64,000 nt of DNA. It comes from Natranaeroarchaeum sp042663585. GTDB lineage: Archaea > Halobacteriota > Halobacteria > Halobacteriales > Natronoarchaeaceae. Under the pieces are notes generated by a model. That model searched no databases, was not told where the DNA came from, and saw only the letters and a list, made by a program, of their open reading frames with translations. The first letter of the stretch is position 1; each line of letters begins with the position of its first letter. Both the position numbers and the translations under genes were made by a program. Below are positions 23,691 through 33,091 of the stretch, piece by piece. The DNA lies in contig NZ_JBHTAN010000002.1 of assembly GCF_042663585.1 (NCBI RefSeq), positions 62,001-126,000 of the forward strand. The letters run 5' to 3'.

Positions 23691-25055
23691 TCAGACACCC
23701 CCAACGCTGGCAAGTAGTCCGAGAAGTACGATTATGACGAGCACGGCTGTACCGACGGTAAGCGGCGTGTTTTCCATCGCTTTCTCGTAGAACGGCATCG
23801 ATGCGTACTGTTCGCGGAATTCGTCTCGGTTCGCCTCGTCGTAGAAGTACTTCGTTTTGAACGCGAAGCGCTCAGTTACCGCACACCCAGTACAGACCGG
23901 TGTTTCCTCCCGTCGCTCGGTTTTGATGTGCGAGTCACAGTTGATACTTCCGCAGTTCGCACAGTACGTGTAGGTGTTGTCGGTGCCTGCTGTGTCGCAG
24001 TGGACGCATTGATGGAGTTCGTCTTCGCTCGCTACGCGTGATGGTCCTGCTGCGAAATACTCGTACGGATACGAGTACTCCTGCAGGTCCGTCGTGTGCC
24101 GAACCTGCGGCAGGTACACCGGTTCGATTGACTGTACTGAAATATCGGAGCGATTCGGTTCACACGTTTTCGTGTACGTGACGTTGTTGTCTCCGGTATA
24201 GGAGACCGTCGTGGTGTGGTGGTCTCGGAGTCGTTGCACGGCCCAGTCTTTGTATTCGGTCTGGGTTTGCCCGAACCGCCGCTCATCAACTGCATCGAAC
24301 AAACTATCGAACCGGTCCGCGTCGAGATCAACAGTCGCATGGAGGTTCTCCAACACCAGATTTGAGACGTCACCTGACGCAGCTTGGGGGCGTCCGCGGT
24401 CAGCGTGGACAACGAACCGAGATCGTTCGTCGATCCGGTGAACCACGCCAACCGACGTTTCAAAGACTGCGTTCGTATCCGCTGTCACAGCGACGACTGG
24501 TCGGAACGTAACGTTGGAATACGGCGCGGGAAGCTTCGATGACTGGATATTTTCGATGTCTTGGAATGCTTCTTTGACAGGCGCAGTCACCGATGTCGCT
24601 GAATCATACGGCCTGAGCGTTTCGTCGCACAGGATTTCGATTCGACCGTTGTAGAGGTCAAGTCCGATTTCGTCAGCGATTTCACGGAGGTCTTCACCGT
24701 CAATGAGTTCAATCGGATACGGGTCATCATTCCGCTGGAGTCGCTGGGCATACTCGATAGCCGGGGTAGTGAATCGACCAGTCGTGACCACCATCCCGCG
24801 CTTTGGCCCGTTGAACCCGAACGTCGCAATCGCCGAGTGAAGTTTCTGCACCACCGGTCGCCCGACAGTTCCTGTGTGCTTACACTCGACAACGATAGCC
24901 CGGCGAGTTCCATCGACGACCTTTTCCATGAGAATGTCACGTCCTTCGTCAGCCGTCCGCTCAGCTTGCCGAACGTTCTCGTAGCCAAGGTTCCGGAAGA
25001 CATCCTCGATAACGTCCTCGAACTCGAATCCAGAGAGATCGTCCAGAACAGGCAT
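23691..25055 (-). CDS. Mrr-type restriction nuclease with zinc ribbons and membrane tail (454 aa)
   Basis: Residues 5-125 form an Mrr_cat domain: LSGFEFEDVIEDVFRNLGYENV, then DEGRDILM (D40), IVVECKH (E57, K59), VVQKLHSA and GMVVTTGRF, so the PD-(D/E)XK active site is intact. After a long beta-rich middle part come CxxC zinc knuckles (CVHCDTAG, CANCGSINC, CTGCAV). The last 25 residues (LTVGTAVLVIIVLLGLLASVGGV) form one membrane helix. Mrr nucleases attack modified or foreign DNA; here the enzyme would sit at the membrane, perhaps to meet incoming DNA. No methylase is adjacent, consistent with type IV-like action. Confidence 0.85.
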   Translation of the reverse strand: MPVLDDLSGFEFEDVIEDVFRNLGYENVRQAERTADEGRDILMEKVVDGTRRAIVVECKHTGTVGRPVVQKLHSAIATFGFNGPKRGMVVTTGRFTTPAIEYAQRLQRNDDPYPIELIDGEDLREIADEIGLDLYNGRIEILCDETLRPYDSATSVTAPVKEAFQDIENIQSSKLPAPYSNVTFRPVVAVTADTNAVFETSVGVVHRIDERSRFVVHADRGRPQAASGDVSNLVLENLHATVDLDADRFDSLFDAVDERRFGQTQTEYKDWAVQRLRDHHTTTVSYTGDNNVTYTKTCEPNRSDISVQSIEPVYLPQVRHTTDLQEYSYPYEYFAAGPSRVASEDELHQCVHCDTAGTDNTYTYCANCGSINCDSHIKTERREETPVCTGCAVTERFAFKTKYFYDEANRDEFREQYASMPFYEKAMENTPLTVGTAVLVIIVLLGLLASVGGV

Positions 25056-25120
25056 TTTGCTGTTTTTTGATTATTGGTTGTCTGTCATATATTTGTTCCC
25101 TACGATTAGTGTTAGAGTAC

Positions 25121-26512
25121 TCAGGACGGCGTGAGTAGGTCGTCGATGTCCGCTACAGTAAACAAGGACCACGAGTCATCGAGTTGTGCTTCGAGTCCGT
25201 CGACGAATCCGTTTTTCGAGAACAGGGCGAACTGCTCGTCTCGATCCGACGGTCCCCATCGGACGTGCTTTGCTTTTGCTCGCAGCCTCTCGACGAGATC
25301 TTCCCCGACCGGATCTGTCGTCCACTTACATTCGGCGAGGAGGACTCGGTCGTCGTTCGGTGCCAGCCCGACGATATCGATCTCCTCTTCTCCGTACCAC
25401 CAGCGACCGACTTCGGAGTACGGTTCGAGTTCGCCGCGTCGAATCTCTTCCCAGACGGCTTCTTGGCACACGTCCTCGAACGTGGTTGCGACGTGCGTTG
25501 GGAGGTCCGGTTCAATCGTCCCGTCGTACACGATCTCTGGTGCTTCCTCGATACTTGATCGATGTGGCTCGACATACCGAAACCAGAACCGAAGGAACTC
25601 GTCCGCAACCCGGTACCGTGACCGCTTTGATTTCTTCCCCGAGGCCGTGATTGGGACATCTCGTTCGATGAGGCGGAGTCGGCGAAGTGTCTGTAGGTAT
25701 TTCGAGAGCGGTCCCGAATCGATCCCCGTTGCGCCGGAGATCTCGTTCGGTGTCGTATGGCCCAATGCGACTGCTTCGAGGATGCTCATGTACCGGGCTG
25801 GGGTTCGGAGCTCGGTGCGCAGGAGGAACTCGGGTTCGTTATACAGTACCGCAGACGGTGACAGGACGTGTGATTGAATGTTCGCCGCGAGCGACTGGTC
25901 GTAGTCGAACAGGGTGAGGTACATCGGGGTGCCACCTGTGACGGCATACGAGCGAACCGCGTCCGCGATGTTGTATGAGATGACCGCTCGTGCCTGTTGA
26001 AAGGAGAACGGCGTTACGTCGAGTTGGGCTGTTCGTCGCCCGTATAGTGGACTCTCGTGACCCAGGATCTCTGACTCCATTGTGCTCACGCTCGACCCAC
26101 AGAGCACCAGCATCGAGTCCGTTCCATCGAGCGCCTGGTCAACGAACGCTTGTACGTACGATGGAAGCGAGTCGTTCTCTTCGACGAGATACGGGAACTC
26201 GTCGATGACGACAACAAGGTCCTCTCGCTGGAGGTTTTCCCCGAGGTATTCGAACGCTTCGTCCCAACTGTCGATTCGAGGGACGCGCTCGTCGAAGTAG
26301 TCCGCAACTTGGTCGAGGAACTTCTCGCGCTGTCGATGCTCGGCTTCCTGCGCTGCAAGGAAGTAAATGTGGGGGCGGTCAGCACAGAATTCTTTGAGGA
26401 GTTCCGTTTTCCCGACCCGACGCCGGCCATAGACGACAACGAAGTCTGAACCGGGGGATTCTACCGCAGCGGTGAGTGTATCGAGTTCTTCCTCCCGGTC
26501 GTGGAAGGTCAT
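25121..26512 (-). CDS. Archaeal AAA ATPase with C-terminal DUF234 nuclease-like domain (463 aa)
   Basis: The N-terminal STAND-like ATPase has a Walker A VVYGRRRVGKTELLKEF and Walker B LVVVIDEFPYLV, followed by a sensor-like VLCGSSVSTME, as in the archaeal PF01637 group. A winged helix (LGHTTPNEISGATGIDSGPLSKYLQTL) precedes the DUF234 domain, which has EEEIDIVGLAPNDDRVLLAECKWTTDPVG, a D-ExK pattern of the PD-(D/E)XK fold. These proteins are common on archaeal mobile DNA and are suspected defence or toxin-like factors; the function is not established. It sits 159 bp beyond the end of the Argonaute operon on the same strand. Confidence 0.82.
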   Translation of the reverse strand: MTFHDREEELDTLTAAVESPGSDFVVVYGRRRVGKTELLKEFCADRPHIYFLAAQEAEHRQREKFLDQVADYFDERVPRIDSWDEAFEYLGENLQREDLVVVIDEFPYLVEENDSLPSYVQAFVDQALDGTDSMLVLCGSSVSTMESEILGHESPLYGRRTAQLDVTPFSFQQARAVISYNIADAVRSYAVTGGTPMYLTLFDYDQSLAANIQSHVLSPSAVLYNEPEFLLRTELRTPARYMSILEAVALGHTTPNEISGATGIDSGPLSKYLQTLRRLRLIERDVPITASGKKSKRSRYRVADEFLRFWFRYVEPHRSSIEEAPEIVYDGTIEPDLPTHVATTFEDVCQEAVWEEIRRGELEPYSEVGRWWYGEEEIDIVGLAPNDDRVLLAECKWTTDPVGEDLVERLRAKAKHVRWGPSDRDEQFALFSKNGFVDGLEAQLDDSWSLFTVADIDDLLTPS

Positions 26513-26671
26513 ACTTAGGATAATGATTACTGCGATAATGACTTAAGAATTCGGGTGGCCACCCCCACCGGAGTGATTCTTGCACGCGAACAAGACACCG
26601 AATCTGACGAGGGATGCAGGCGAGATGGGAACTAGATGTACGGGAAACTGTTTTCGCGTGGTGCCGGCTAT

Positions 26672-29600
26672 TCACTCCTCAAACCCGGTACCGACGGTAA
26701 AGGAGGCCGGCGCGCAGGGCAGCTGGTTGTGCTGACACCACCGGCAGTGCTCACCCGAAGTGTACCGACTGAACGAGAACTCCGCAATATCGTTCATCGA
26801 CGACGTCACGTCATCTCTGACTGCTTCCAGATCACCATCGCTGAACGTTCGGGATTCGACTTTCGGCCCGATGTCACCGACGTAGGCATATCCCGCGCGT
26901 GCAACAGGCTCATCGTACAGGTCACGGCACGCTAACAGGTAGATCGGGAGTTGCTTATCGTCCTCCAAGTCGCGGTGACGCTCGGTCGCCTTGTAGTCGA
27001 TGACGACCAGTTCGTCGTCAGGCGTCCGGTAGACGGCGTCAATGTAGCCGACGAGTTCGTGCCCATCGATAGTGAGTTCGAACTCTCGCTCCGCGTCGAT
27101 GATCTCGTAACTGGGGAGATCTAACTCGAAGTACCGGTCGATGCACTGTTTTGCCGCCGAGAGAGCGTCGTCAGCGCGGCGCTGACTGGCAAGTCGCTCG
27201 CAGATCTCGTACCACTCCTCACGACGTTTCACCCCTTGATTCGCGGCTTGCTCAGCGGTGTCGTGGAACAGCAATCCGATCTCACGTTGCGATACACCTC
27301 CCTTCGCATCGCTCGTGGCCGCGGTCTCCTGATAGTCGGGGAACGCGTTGACCACGTAGTCCAGATAATGACTCCGCGGGCATTCTTCATAGGCCGCCAG
27401 CGACGTGTAGCTGTGAGAGAGCGATGGCGACGGTGTCGACGGGCCAGTCAGCGACGCAACTTGGAGGATTTCCCGCTCGGCTCTCGGTGAGAGACTCCCA
27501 TCGAGAGTGGCCGTTGCAAGGGTTAGCACGCGGTCGCGCGCAACCCCAACCGCGAGATCTTCCCCATCGTGCCTGACGGTACCGCCGATATTTCCGAGAG
27601 TCTCGCTGGCCAGCGTGTTCGTCCAGTCTACTGCGTCGTCCGGGAGACACTCTTGAACATCAGTCCAGAGCGGGAGCTGTCCTCGCTCTGGCTGCCATGG
27701 GATTCGAGATGGGAGAATCTCGCCGACCACTTCCGAAACCGAATCCTCGTCCGCAGCATCGTCGTCTTCCTCGCTGCCACCCTGCAGGACAAGGATGTCC
27801 TCGGCACGCGTGATTCCGACGTGGAACACGCGGCGTGTCTCACAGGCATCACGCTCGACGAAGTCCTGCGCGAACGCTGCTTCCGCGCCATCCGAGAGGC
27901 TGGTTTCGAGCGCGTCGTACGTACGTGAGCTCGGGGCCCATTCATCAGCCGTGACTTGTGGGATGAGGACGACCGGGAAGTCCAGGCCCTTGCTTTTGTG
28001 GATGGTCATCACGTTGACCGCGTCGTCGGCGACATCCGGCTGACTCGTGGGTGTGGTGCCACTCTCGTCGAACAGAGAGTCGTAGTGTTCGAGCGAGTCG
28101 ATGAACTCCGGGGTAAGCGGCGGTTGGACGGCACTATCCCCATACTGTTCGATGACGTCCTCCAGTTGGGCGAGATCCCGGCGCTCTTGCTCGCTAAGAT
28201 ACCACTCGATGTTCGTGCGGTCCGTGAGTTCGCGGTACAGGTGACTGAGTGACGCTGAGTCGCGGAGTTCGAGTAGTTCCGTGGCGTGCTTGCGGACTTC
28301 TGCGACGCGGTCGGGCTCCTCGAACTCGTCGAGTGGCGTCTCCCGGAGTGTGTCCACGAGAGGCTCGTCGCCCGCGTTGAGCGTACGGAAGTCTGCGTCG
28401 CACAGACGGTACCGCATCAGGAGGACGCGGTTCCAGCTCACCTCGTCTTCCGGCCGTGCGAGCGCCTTCAGGTAGGCAGTGACGGTTCCGACGCCGACTG
28501 ATTCCGTGGCCAAATCCCCAGCAACCTGATATGGGATGCCAGCGTCCTCGAATTCGTCGATGACAGGAGTCGCGTGGGCATGCTTCCGAACGAGTAACGC
28601 TATGTCGCCTGGATCGTACGTCTCATCGAGATTTTCTGCTGCACCGCTCAGTAAATTCTGTACGACGGTACGAAGTTGGGCTGCACCGTCCGAGTGGTCG
28701 TCTTCGTCCGGTAGTTCGACGGTAGCGACAGTGTCTCCGTCGTATGCGGGTTCGTCGACACGAGTGAGCGTCTTGTGCCGTTCACGGCGATCGAGTTTCT
28801 GAATCGCCTCGTTCGCTAGATCGAGGATCGGCTGTCGGGAGCGGAAGTTCTCCTCCAGCGGTTCGTCCGTGAGCGCTGCGAACGCGCGGTCGAGTTCGTC
28901 GGTAATGTTGGCGACGTTCGCTCCGCGCCATTCGTAGATTGCCTGATCGTCGTCCCCGACGACGAACAGATTATCGTCGGTAACGAGTGACGTTACGAGG
29001 TCGAATTGGAGGCGATCGGTGTCCTGGAACTCGTCACAGAACACGTAGTCCCACCGGTCAGTGATTTCCTCGCCAATCGGAGAGTTCATCAGCGCAGCTG
29101 TCTCGACTACCAGGCCGTCGAAGTCAAGGAGATTGCGCTCGTCCAGCTCTCGCTCGTACGCCGCATACCCAGCCGTCAGGTCACGGGCAGTGAGACAGTC
29201 GGAAACGAACGAGTCGAGGTGGTCCGTGAGTTCAAGATCCAGATCGTCCGGGATCCCTTTCGGAGCACCGCTTGCGTACCCTCCGAACAGGTACTTCGGG
29301 AGTTTGTACGCGTTGTCTGGCAGGTCACGCTCGCCATCCTCGTGGGCCTCGAACACGGTTTCAAGCGCATCACACAGATCGACGAGCCGGTCGAGGAAAT
29401 CCCGAGCACTGGCTTCGATCCCGTCCGTTCCCAATGCGTCGCGTTCCGCGGCGAGCTCATCGCGCACATCGGGAAGTGAGTCCAGCACGCTCGACACGGA
29501 CCGGCCGCCGAGATGATCGCTGGCAATCGTTTCGATGCGCTCCGGGAGATCGGCGAGATCGTAGACGCGGTCGGTGGGCCCGAGGAACGCGTCGATGTCG

Positions 29601-30133
29601 TCTGGAGAGATGCCGCTGCGCTTCATCGACCCGATAAAGCTGAGCAGCTTCGACGCGGCTCCGGACGCGTACCCGTCGCTGCCGTACACGTTGGGTTTGA
29701 CCGACCGGTACTCGATGTCGTCCAGAACATCCAGCACAATAGCGTACTTCTCGGCGTCGGTGACGACCTCGAAATCCGGGTCGATCCCGGCTTCGTAGGC
29801 GTAGTCAGTGAGGATCTCGTTACAGATCGAGTGGTACGTGTACGCGTCGATGTCGTACCCTGCTGTCCCGAGTTTCGCGTTAAGCTTCTCCCGCATCGAG
29901 TCCGCCGCGTTGTTCGTGAACGTCAACGCGAGAATCCGGTCCGGCGAGACGTCTTCCTCGTCGATGAGGTGCTCGATCTTTCGCACCATCGTGAACGTCT
30001 TCCCCGTCCCTGCACCGGCGAGGACACGCATCGGGTACGCGTCGGAGTTGATAATCGACTTCTGTTGGGGCTCCGGTGAGATGTCTGCTTCCGGCACCGG
30101 GAACCAGGACGGGTACTCGGACTCGTCGCTCAT
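26672..30133 (-). CDS. AddA-like UvrD superfamily-1 helicase fused to Fe-S PD-(D/E)XK nuclease (1153 aa)
   Basis: All SF1A helicase motifs are visible: Walker A AGAGTGKT (39-46), motif II DEFQDTD (367-373), VVGDDDQAIYEWRGAN (391-406), LEENFRSRQPIL, MTIHKSKGLDFPVVLIPQV and VGITRAED. The C-terminal third is a RecB-type nuclease: GYIDAVY (D1032), VVIDYKA (D1046, K1048), with four cysteines (one in AAYEECPRSHY near 930, then C1130, C1133, C1140) arranged as in Fe-S nucleases of the AddB/Cas4 type. It should unwind and cut DNA ends. It is the last gene of the Argonaute operon and overlaps the Cas4-like gene by 4 bp (ATGA). Confidence 0.9.
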   Translation of the reverse strand: MSDESEYPSWFPVPEADISPEPQQKSIINSDAYPMRVLAGAGTGKTFTMVRKIEHLIDEEDVSPDRILALTFTNNAADSMREKLNAKLGTAGYDIDAYTYHSICNEILTDYAYEAGIDPDFEVVTDAEKYAIVLDVLDDIEYRSVKPNVYGSDGYASGAASKLLSFIGSMKRSGISPDDIDAFLGPTDRVYDLADLPERIETIASDHLGGRSVSSVLDSLPDVRDELAAERDALGTDGIEASARDFLDRLVDLCDALETVFEAHEDGERDLPDNAYKLPKYLFGGYASGAPKGIPDDLDLELTDHLDSFVSDCLTARDLTAGYAAYERELDERNLLDFDGLVVETAALMNSPIGEEITDRWDYVFCDEFQDTDRLQFDLVTSLVTDDNLFVVGDDDQAIYEWRGANVANITDELDRAFAALTDEPLEENFRSRQPILDLANEAIQKLDRRERHKTLTRVDEPAYDGDTVATVELPDEDDHSDGAAQLRTVVQNLLSGAAENLDETYDPGDIALLVRKHAHATPVIDEFEDAGIPYQVAGDLATESVGVGTVTAYLKALARPEDEVSWNRVLLMRYRLCDADFRTLNAGDEPLVDTLRETPLDEFEEPDRVAEVRKHATELLELRDSASLSHLYRELTDRTNIEWYLSEQERRDLAQLEDVIEQYGDSAVQPPLTPEFIDSLEHYDSLFDESGTTPTSQPDVADDAVNVMTIHKSKGLDFPVVLIPQVTADEWAPSSRTYDALETSLSDGAEAAFAQDFVERDACETRRVFHVGITRAEDILVLQGGSEEDDDAADEDSVSEVVGEILPSRIPWQPERGQLPLWTDVQECLPDDAVDWTNTLASETLGNIGGTVRHDGEDLAVGVARDRVLTLATATLDGSLSPRAEREILQVASLTGPSTPSPSLSHSYTSLAAYEECPRSHYLDYVVNAFPDYQETAATSDAKGGVSQREIGLLFHDTAEQAANQGVKRREEWYEICERLASQRRADDALSAAKQCIDRYFELDLPSYEIIDAEREFELTIDGHELVGYIDAVYRTPDDELVVIDYKATERHRDLEDDKQLPIYLLACRDLYDEPVARAGYAYVGDIGPKVESRTFSDGDLEAVRDDVTSSMNDIAEFSFSRYTSGEHCRWCQHNQLPCAPASFTVGTGFEE

Positions 30134-31032
30134 CGTTGCACCTCCGTGGACAGTCGGTCAGCACACATTTCTCGATAGTCGCAGTCCGGGCACGCCTCCT
30201 CAGTAATAAGGTCGAGCGGTTCCGGCTCGTACGTCTCGCCCGTGATGCCGTCGTGGGCGGCACGGATGAGCGCCCAGATCGTATCATAGTGCTCCTCGTA
30301 GATTTCCGTGGTTTCCCGAGGCCAGCCACGCGCGGACACGTCGTATCCGCTCGGGGTGCTCTCGAACGACGTGCTGTTGAGGATCCCGTAAAAACTGAAC
30401 CGAACCGCCATCCCGTCCTCGTAGAACGGTTCGTTCTTCACGCCTTCGACGTATGTCGCCGTCTGGAACGCGTTCCGGACCCGCTTCGGTTCGTGGGCCT
30501 CTCCGTCGAGATGGTCGCTAATGTACTCGGCCGTTCCCGACGAAAGAACTCCGTCCGTGTTTCGCTTGTAGTCGAAGATGTGCAGCCCGTCGTCAGTCCG
30601 GATGACGTTGTCAGCTTTCCCGTGGAGTTCTCGACCATCCACTTCGCACTCCACCCAACATTCCGTGGCGACCGAGTAGCGAGCGTGCTCGATCCCGTCG
30701 CCGCCGTCCGGATCGAAGAATGACGCGATGGCAGCGCGGTTCTCAGCTCGTTGGTACTCCTGATGCGCAGCGGATTCGTAGTCGTCCGGGGTACTGTGTT
30801 CGTCCCACTTCGCATCGAAGACCTGCATCGCCCGGTTGTGTATCGTCTCCGGGTCGTCATCGCGGTCAGTCGCATCACACACGTCCTCGATAGTCTCGTG
30901 GTAGATCGTTCCTTGGTTGAGATACAGTTCTGTACGGTCCGGCGCGTTCACGTCTTGCGTGTAGCGGTAGTCGTACAGCCGCGGGCACGTCGCGTAGTTC
31001 GCTAACCGCGACGGGGAGAGCGACGAACTCAT
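30130..31032 (-). CDS. Cas4/AddB-type Fe-S PD-(D/E)XK exonuclease (300 aa)
   Basis: A stand-alone RecB-family nuclease. The first iron-sulfur cysteine is C16 (LANYATCPRLYDYRY); the others are C281, C284 and C290 (ACPDCDYREMC). The active site is H45 (TIYHETIED), D141 (LHGKADNVI), and D154/K156 (HIFDYKRN), followed by the usual QTATYVEGV helix. No CRISPR array or other cas gene is near, so it is not an adaptation Cas4. Four-base overlaps with both neighbours indicate it is made together with the AddA-like and AddB-like proteins, probably as a complex subunit. Confidence 0.88.
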   Translation of the reverse strand: MSSSLSPSRLANYATCPRLYDYRYTQDVNAPDRTELYLNQGTIYHETIEDVCDATDRDDDPETIHNRAMQVFDAKWDEHSTPDDYESAAHQEYQRAENRAAIASFFDPDGGDGIEHARYSVATECWVECEVDGRELHGKADNVIRTDDGLHIFDYKRNTDGVLSSGTAEYISDHLDGEAHEPKRVRNAFQTATYVEGVKNEPFYEDGMAVRFSFYGILNSTSFESTPSGYDVSARGWPRETTEIYEEHYDTIWALIRAAHDGITGETYEPEPLDLITEEACPDCDYREMCADRLSTEVQR

Positions 31033-33086
31033 CGCCGAACCTCCCCGTTAGCGAATTCGACACGTGCACGCAACGCTTCTCGGAGCTCGTCTCCTCGGGA
31101 GCCGCTCTGGTCGAGCAGGTCCTGAATCTCTCCGAGTTCCGCTTCGACCTCGTCAAGCGATACCGTCACGTCCTGACTGTTCGCGCGGCGCACCTCCGCG
31201 AGCGCGTCGTCAACCCGCGACAGCAAGTACTGCTCCGCCGCTTGCTCACTCGTAATGTGTGGCTCAGCGGCCTCGGTCACCCACGGAAGCTCCTCATACG
31301 CTGCTGTGAGGAACCGCGATGCCTGCGTACGCTCTTCGAGCGCCGTGTCTTCGTACTCGTAGAGACAACAGTAGAGCCGCTCTGTCGCCGCGCCAGCACC
31401 GACAGCCAACCGTCGCCGCGCGTGCTCCGTGTGGTACTGCGCGAACGGTCGGCCTGACGCTGTCGACGTCGTCGGGAACGTCGCATCCACATCCGCTCCA
31501 TCCAGTTCCGTCACACCCGGATAGTCCGGCATCGACGCGACCCGCTCGCTCGGGAACAACCGTGTCAAGAACGGGTCACCTGGGTACTCACTGTCGACGA
31601 GATTTACGAGAAAGACCGCGCGAAAGGCCTCGTTCTTAATCGCTTGCAAGTGATCGACTCGGACGCCGCCGTCAAGGTCCGTCGCGCTAGTCTGATTCTG
31701 CTGCGGTGCGTATTCGTGGGCGCGTTCGAGCATCTCCTTGTAGGATTCCCACGTCGCATCTACGAACGCGGTCTCTTCGAGGAACTCGGCCATGCGGAAC
31801 GCCCGTCGGACGTTCCCGAACTGCGCCCGTGCATCCAACGGGGCCGCCCGCTCTGCGATCCGCTCTTTTAACCCGGAGTCCGTTGCCCACCAGCGAATCG
31901 CGTCTTCGAGGCTCTCTGCCTCGCTGACACGGTCTAAGCGGTCCGTATCGAGCTCCGGGCTGTGGTTGGGTACATCACCTTCATCGTCAGCGAGATGCCG
32001 AACGGCCGCGAGGAGTTCCCGAATCGCGGGGTCGTCACCGAACCCGGTGACGGTTGTCGATTCCGTTGGAATCCCGGTGCCTTCGAGCGCTTCGATAATG
32101 TCTGTAACAGCGCTCCCGCTTTGCTTCGTGGCGACAGCGATGTCGTCGTACCCCCAGTCCGGCTGCGCGACGAGTGCTTCAATCTCGTTCGCAATCTCAG
32201 CGAGTTGTTCGTCACTGGAGTCTGTAGCGAGGACGGACACCGACCCGGATTCTGGATCTTCCGGGACCGTTTCGTCGGCGAAATAGGCTGCCGTCGCGGC
32301 TGGTCGCGTCGACGGCGTCCCCGATGCCCCACGTCGGGATTCACTGAACGAGACGTAGTCCGTGACTGGCCCGGTCTCGACCCAGGTGCGGCGCACACTC
32401 GCGTGCTCTTCAGCGACACAGACGAGCTCGCAGTCTCCCGCAAGCGCGTCGAGGTACGCGCGATCAAGCGGGAAGAACTCCTCAAACTCGACTGCGAGCA
32501 CCGCGTCGAAATCAACGACCTCGTCGCGGGCATCCCCGGTGAGGACATCGAGCGCTTCCGAGATGAGTTGCCCGCGCTCCATGTGCCCGTGCTCGGCGAG
32601 CCACTCGTGGAACGCGTCAAGCGCAGTCGTGATGTCTCGGAGTTCCGGAGTATCGTCGGGCCTGACTGTCTGCCAGGAGATCGTGCCCATCACGGCATCC
32701 ACGTCCTCGATGAACGACGGCTGTGCAGACGCCCGTTGGAGGTACTCCGTGTCCCACTCGTAGTCTTCGAGGAACCGGTACAGGAGTTCCCGTCGTAGGG
32801 CGTCGGAGAGAATGACGCGGTCATCGGTCTGGTTGAGGACATCGGTCGCGTGCACCACTGACGACGTCACGTACGGCGTCGCCGCGCCCGGCAGTTCCTC
32901 ACCTAACGCTTCACGGAACGTGTCTGCGCTCGTCGGCGCACCGGTGATGACGAGCACATCCTCAGAATCGTGCTCGTCGAGAAGCATTCGGTATTCGTTT
33001 CGCGCTGTCCGTTCGACGTTTTCGCCCCCGAACGGTACCGTGACTAACGTCTCGTCGAACTGCCGGTGAGATGAGTGATCAGACAT
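31029..33086 (-). CDS. AddB-like inactive SF1 helicase paralog (685 aa)
   Basis: The fold order follows UvrD/AddB helicases, but the catalytic motifs are eroded. The P-loop position reads VTVPFGGENVERTARNEY without GKT; motif II is VEFEEFFPLD instead of DExx; later segments keep family shape (DDIAVATKQSGSAVTDIIEALEGTGIP, HLQAIKNEAFRAVFLVNLVDSEYPGDPF and EHARRRLAVGAGAATERLYCCLYEYED, matching motifs V and VI). AddB of AddAB likewise lacks helicase activity and serves as scaffold and sequence scanner. The C-terminal nuclease domain of AddB is not present in this polypeptide but is encoded by the next gene, as if AddB were split. Confidence 0.72.
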   Translation of the reverse strand: MSDHSSHRQFDETLVTVPFGGENVERTARNEYRMLLDEHDSEDVLVITGAPTSADTFREALGEELPGAATPYVTSSVVHATDVLNQTDDRVILSDALRRELLYRFLEDYEWDTEYLQRASAQPSFIEDVDAVMGTISWQTVRPDDTPELRDITTALDAFHEWLAEHGHMERGQLISEALDVLTGDARDEVVDFDAVLAVEFEEFFPLDRAYLDALAGDCELVCVAEEHASVRRTWVETGPVTDYVSFSESRRGASGTPSTRPAATAAYFADETVPEDPESGSVSVLATDSSDEQLAEIANEIEALVAQPDWGYDDIAVATKQSGSAVTDIIEALEGTGIPTESTTVTGFGDDPAIRELLAAVRHLADDEGDVPNHSPELDTDRLDRVSEAESLEDAIRWWATDSGLKERIAERAAPLDARAQFGNVRRAFRMAEFLEETAFVDATWESYKEMLERAHEYAPQQNQTSATDLDGGVRVDHLQAIKNEAFRAVFLVNLVDSEYPGDPFLTRLFPSERVASMPDYPGVTELDGADVDATFPTTSTASGRPFAQYHTEHARRRLAVGAGAATERLYCCLYEYEDTALEERTQASRFLTAAYEELPWVTEAAEPHITSEQAAEQYLLSRVDDALAEVRRANSQDVTVSLDEVEAELGEIQDLLDQSGSRGDELREALRARVEFANGEVRR

Positions 33087-33091
33087 GTCTA

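Noticed and set aside
30130..31032. Cas4-like nuclease as evidence for a CRISPR-Cas system
   Set aside because: No repeat-spacer array and no cas1, cas2 or effector gene is visible anywhere in the window; gene overlaps tie it to the AddAB-like genes.
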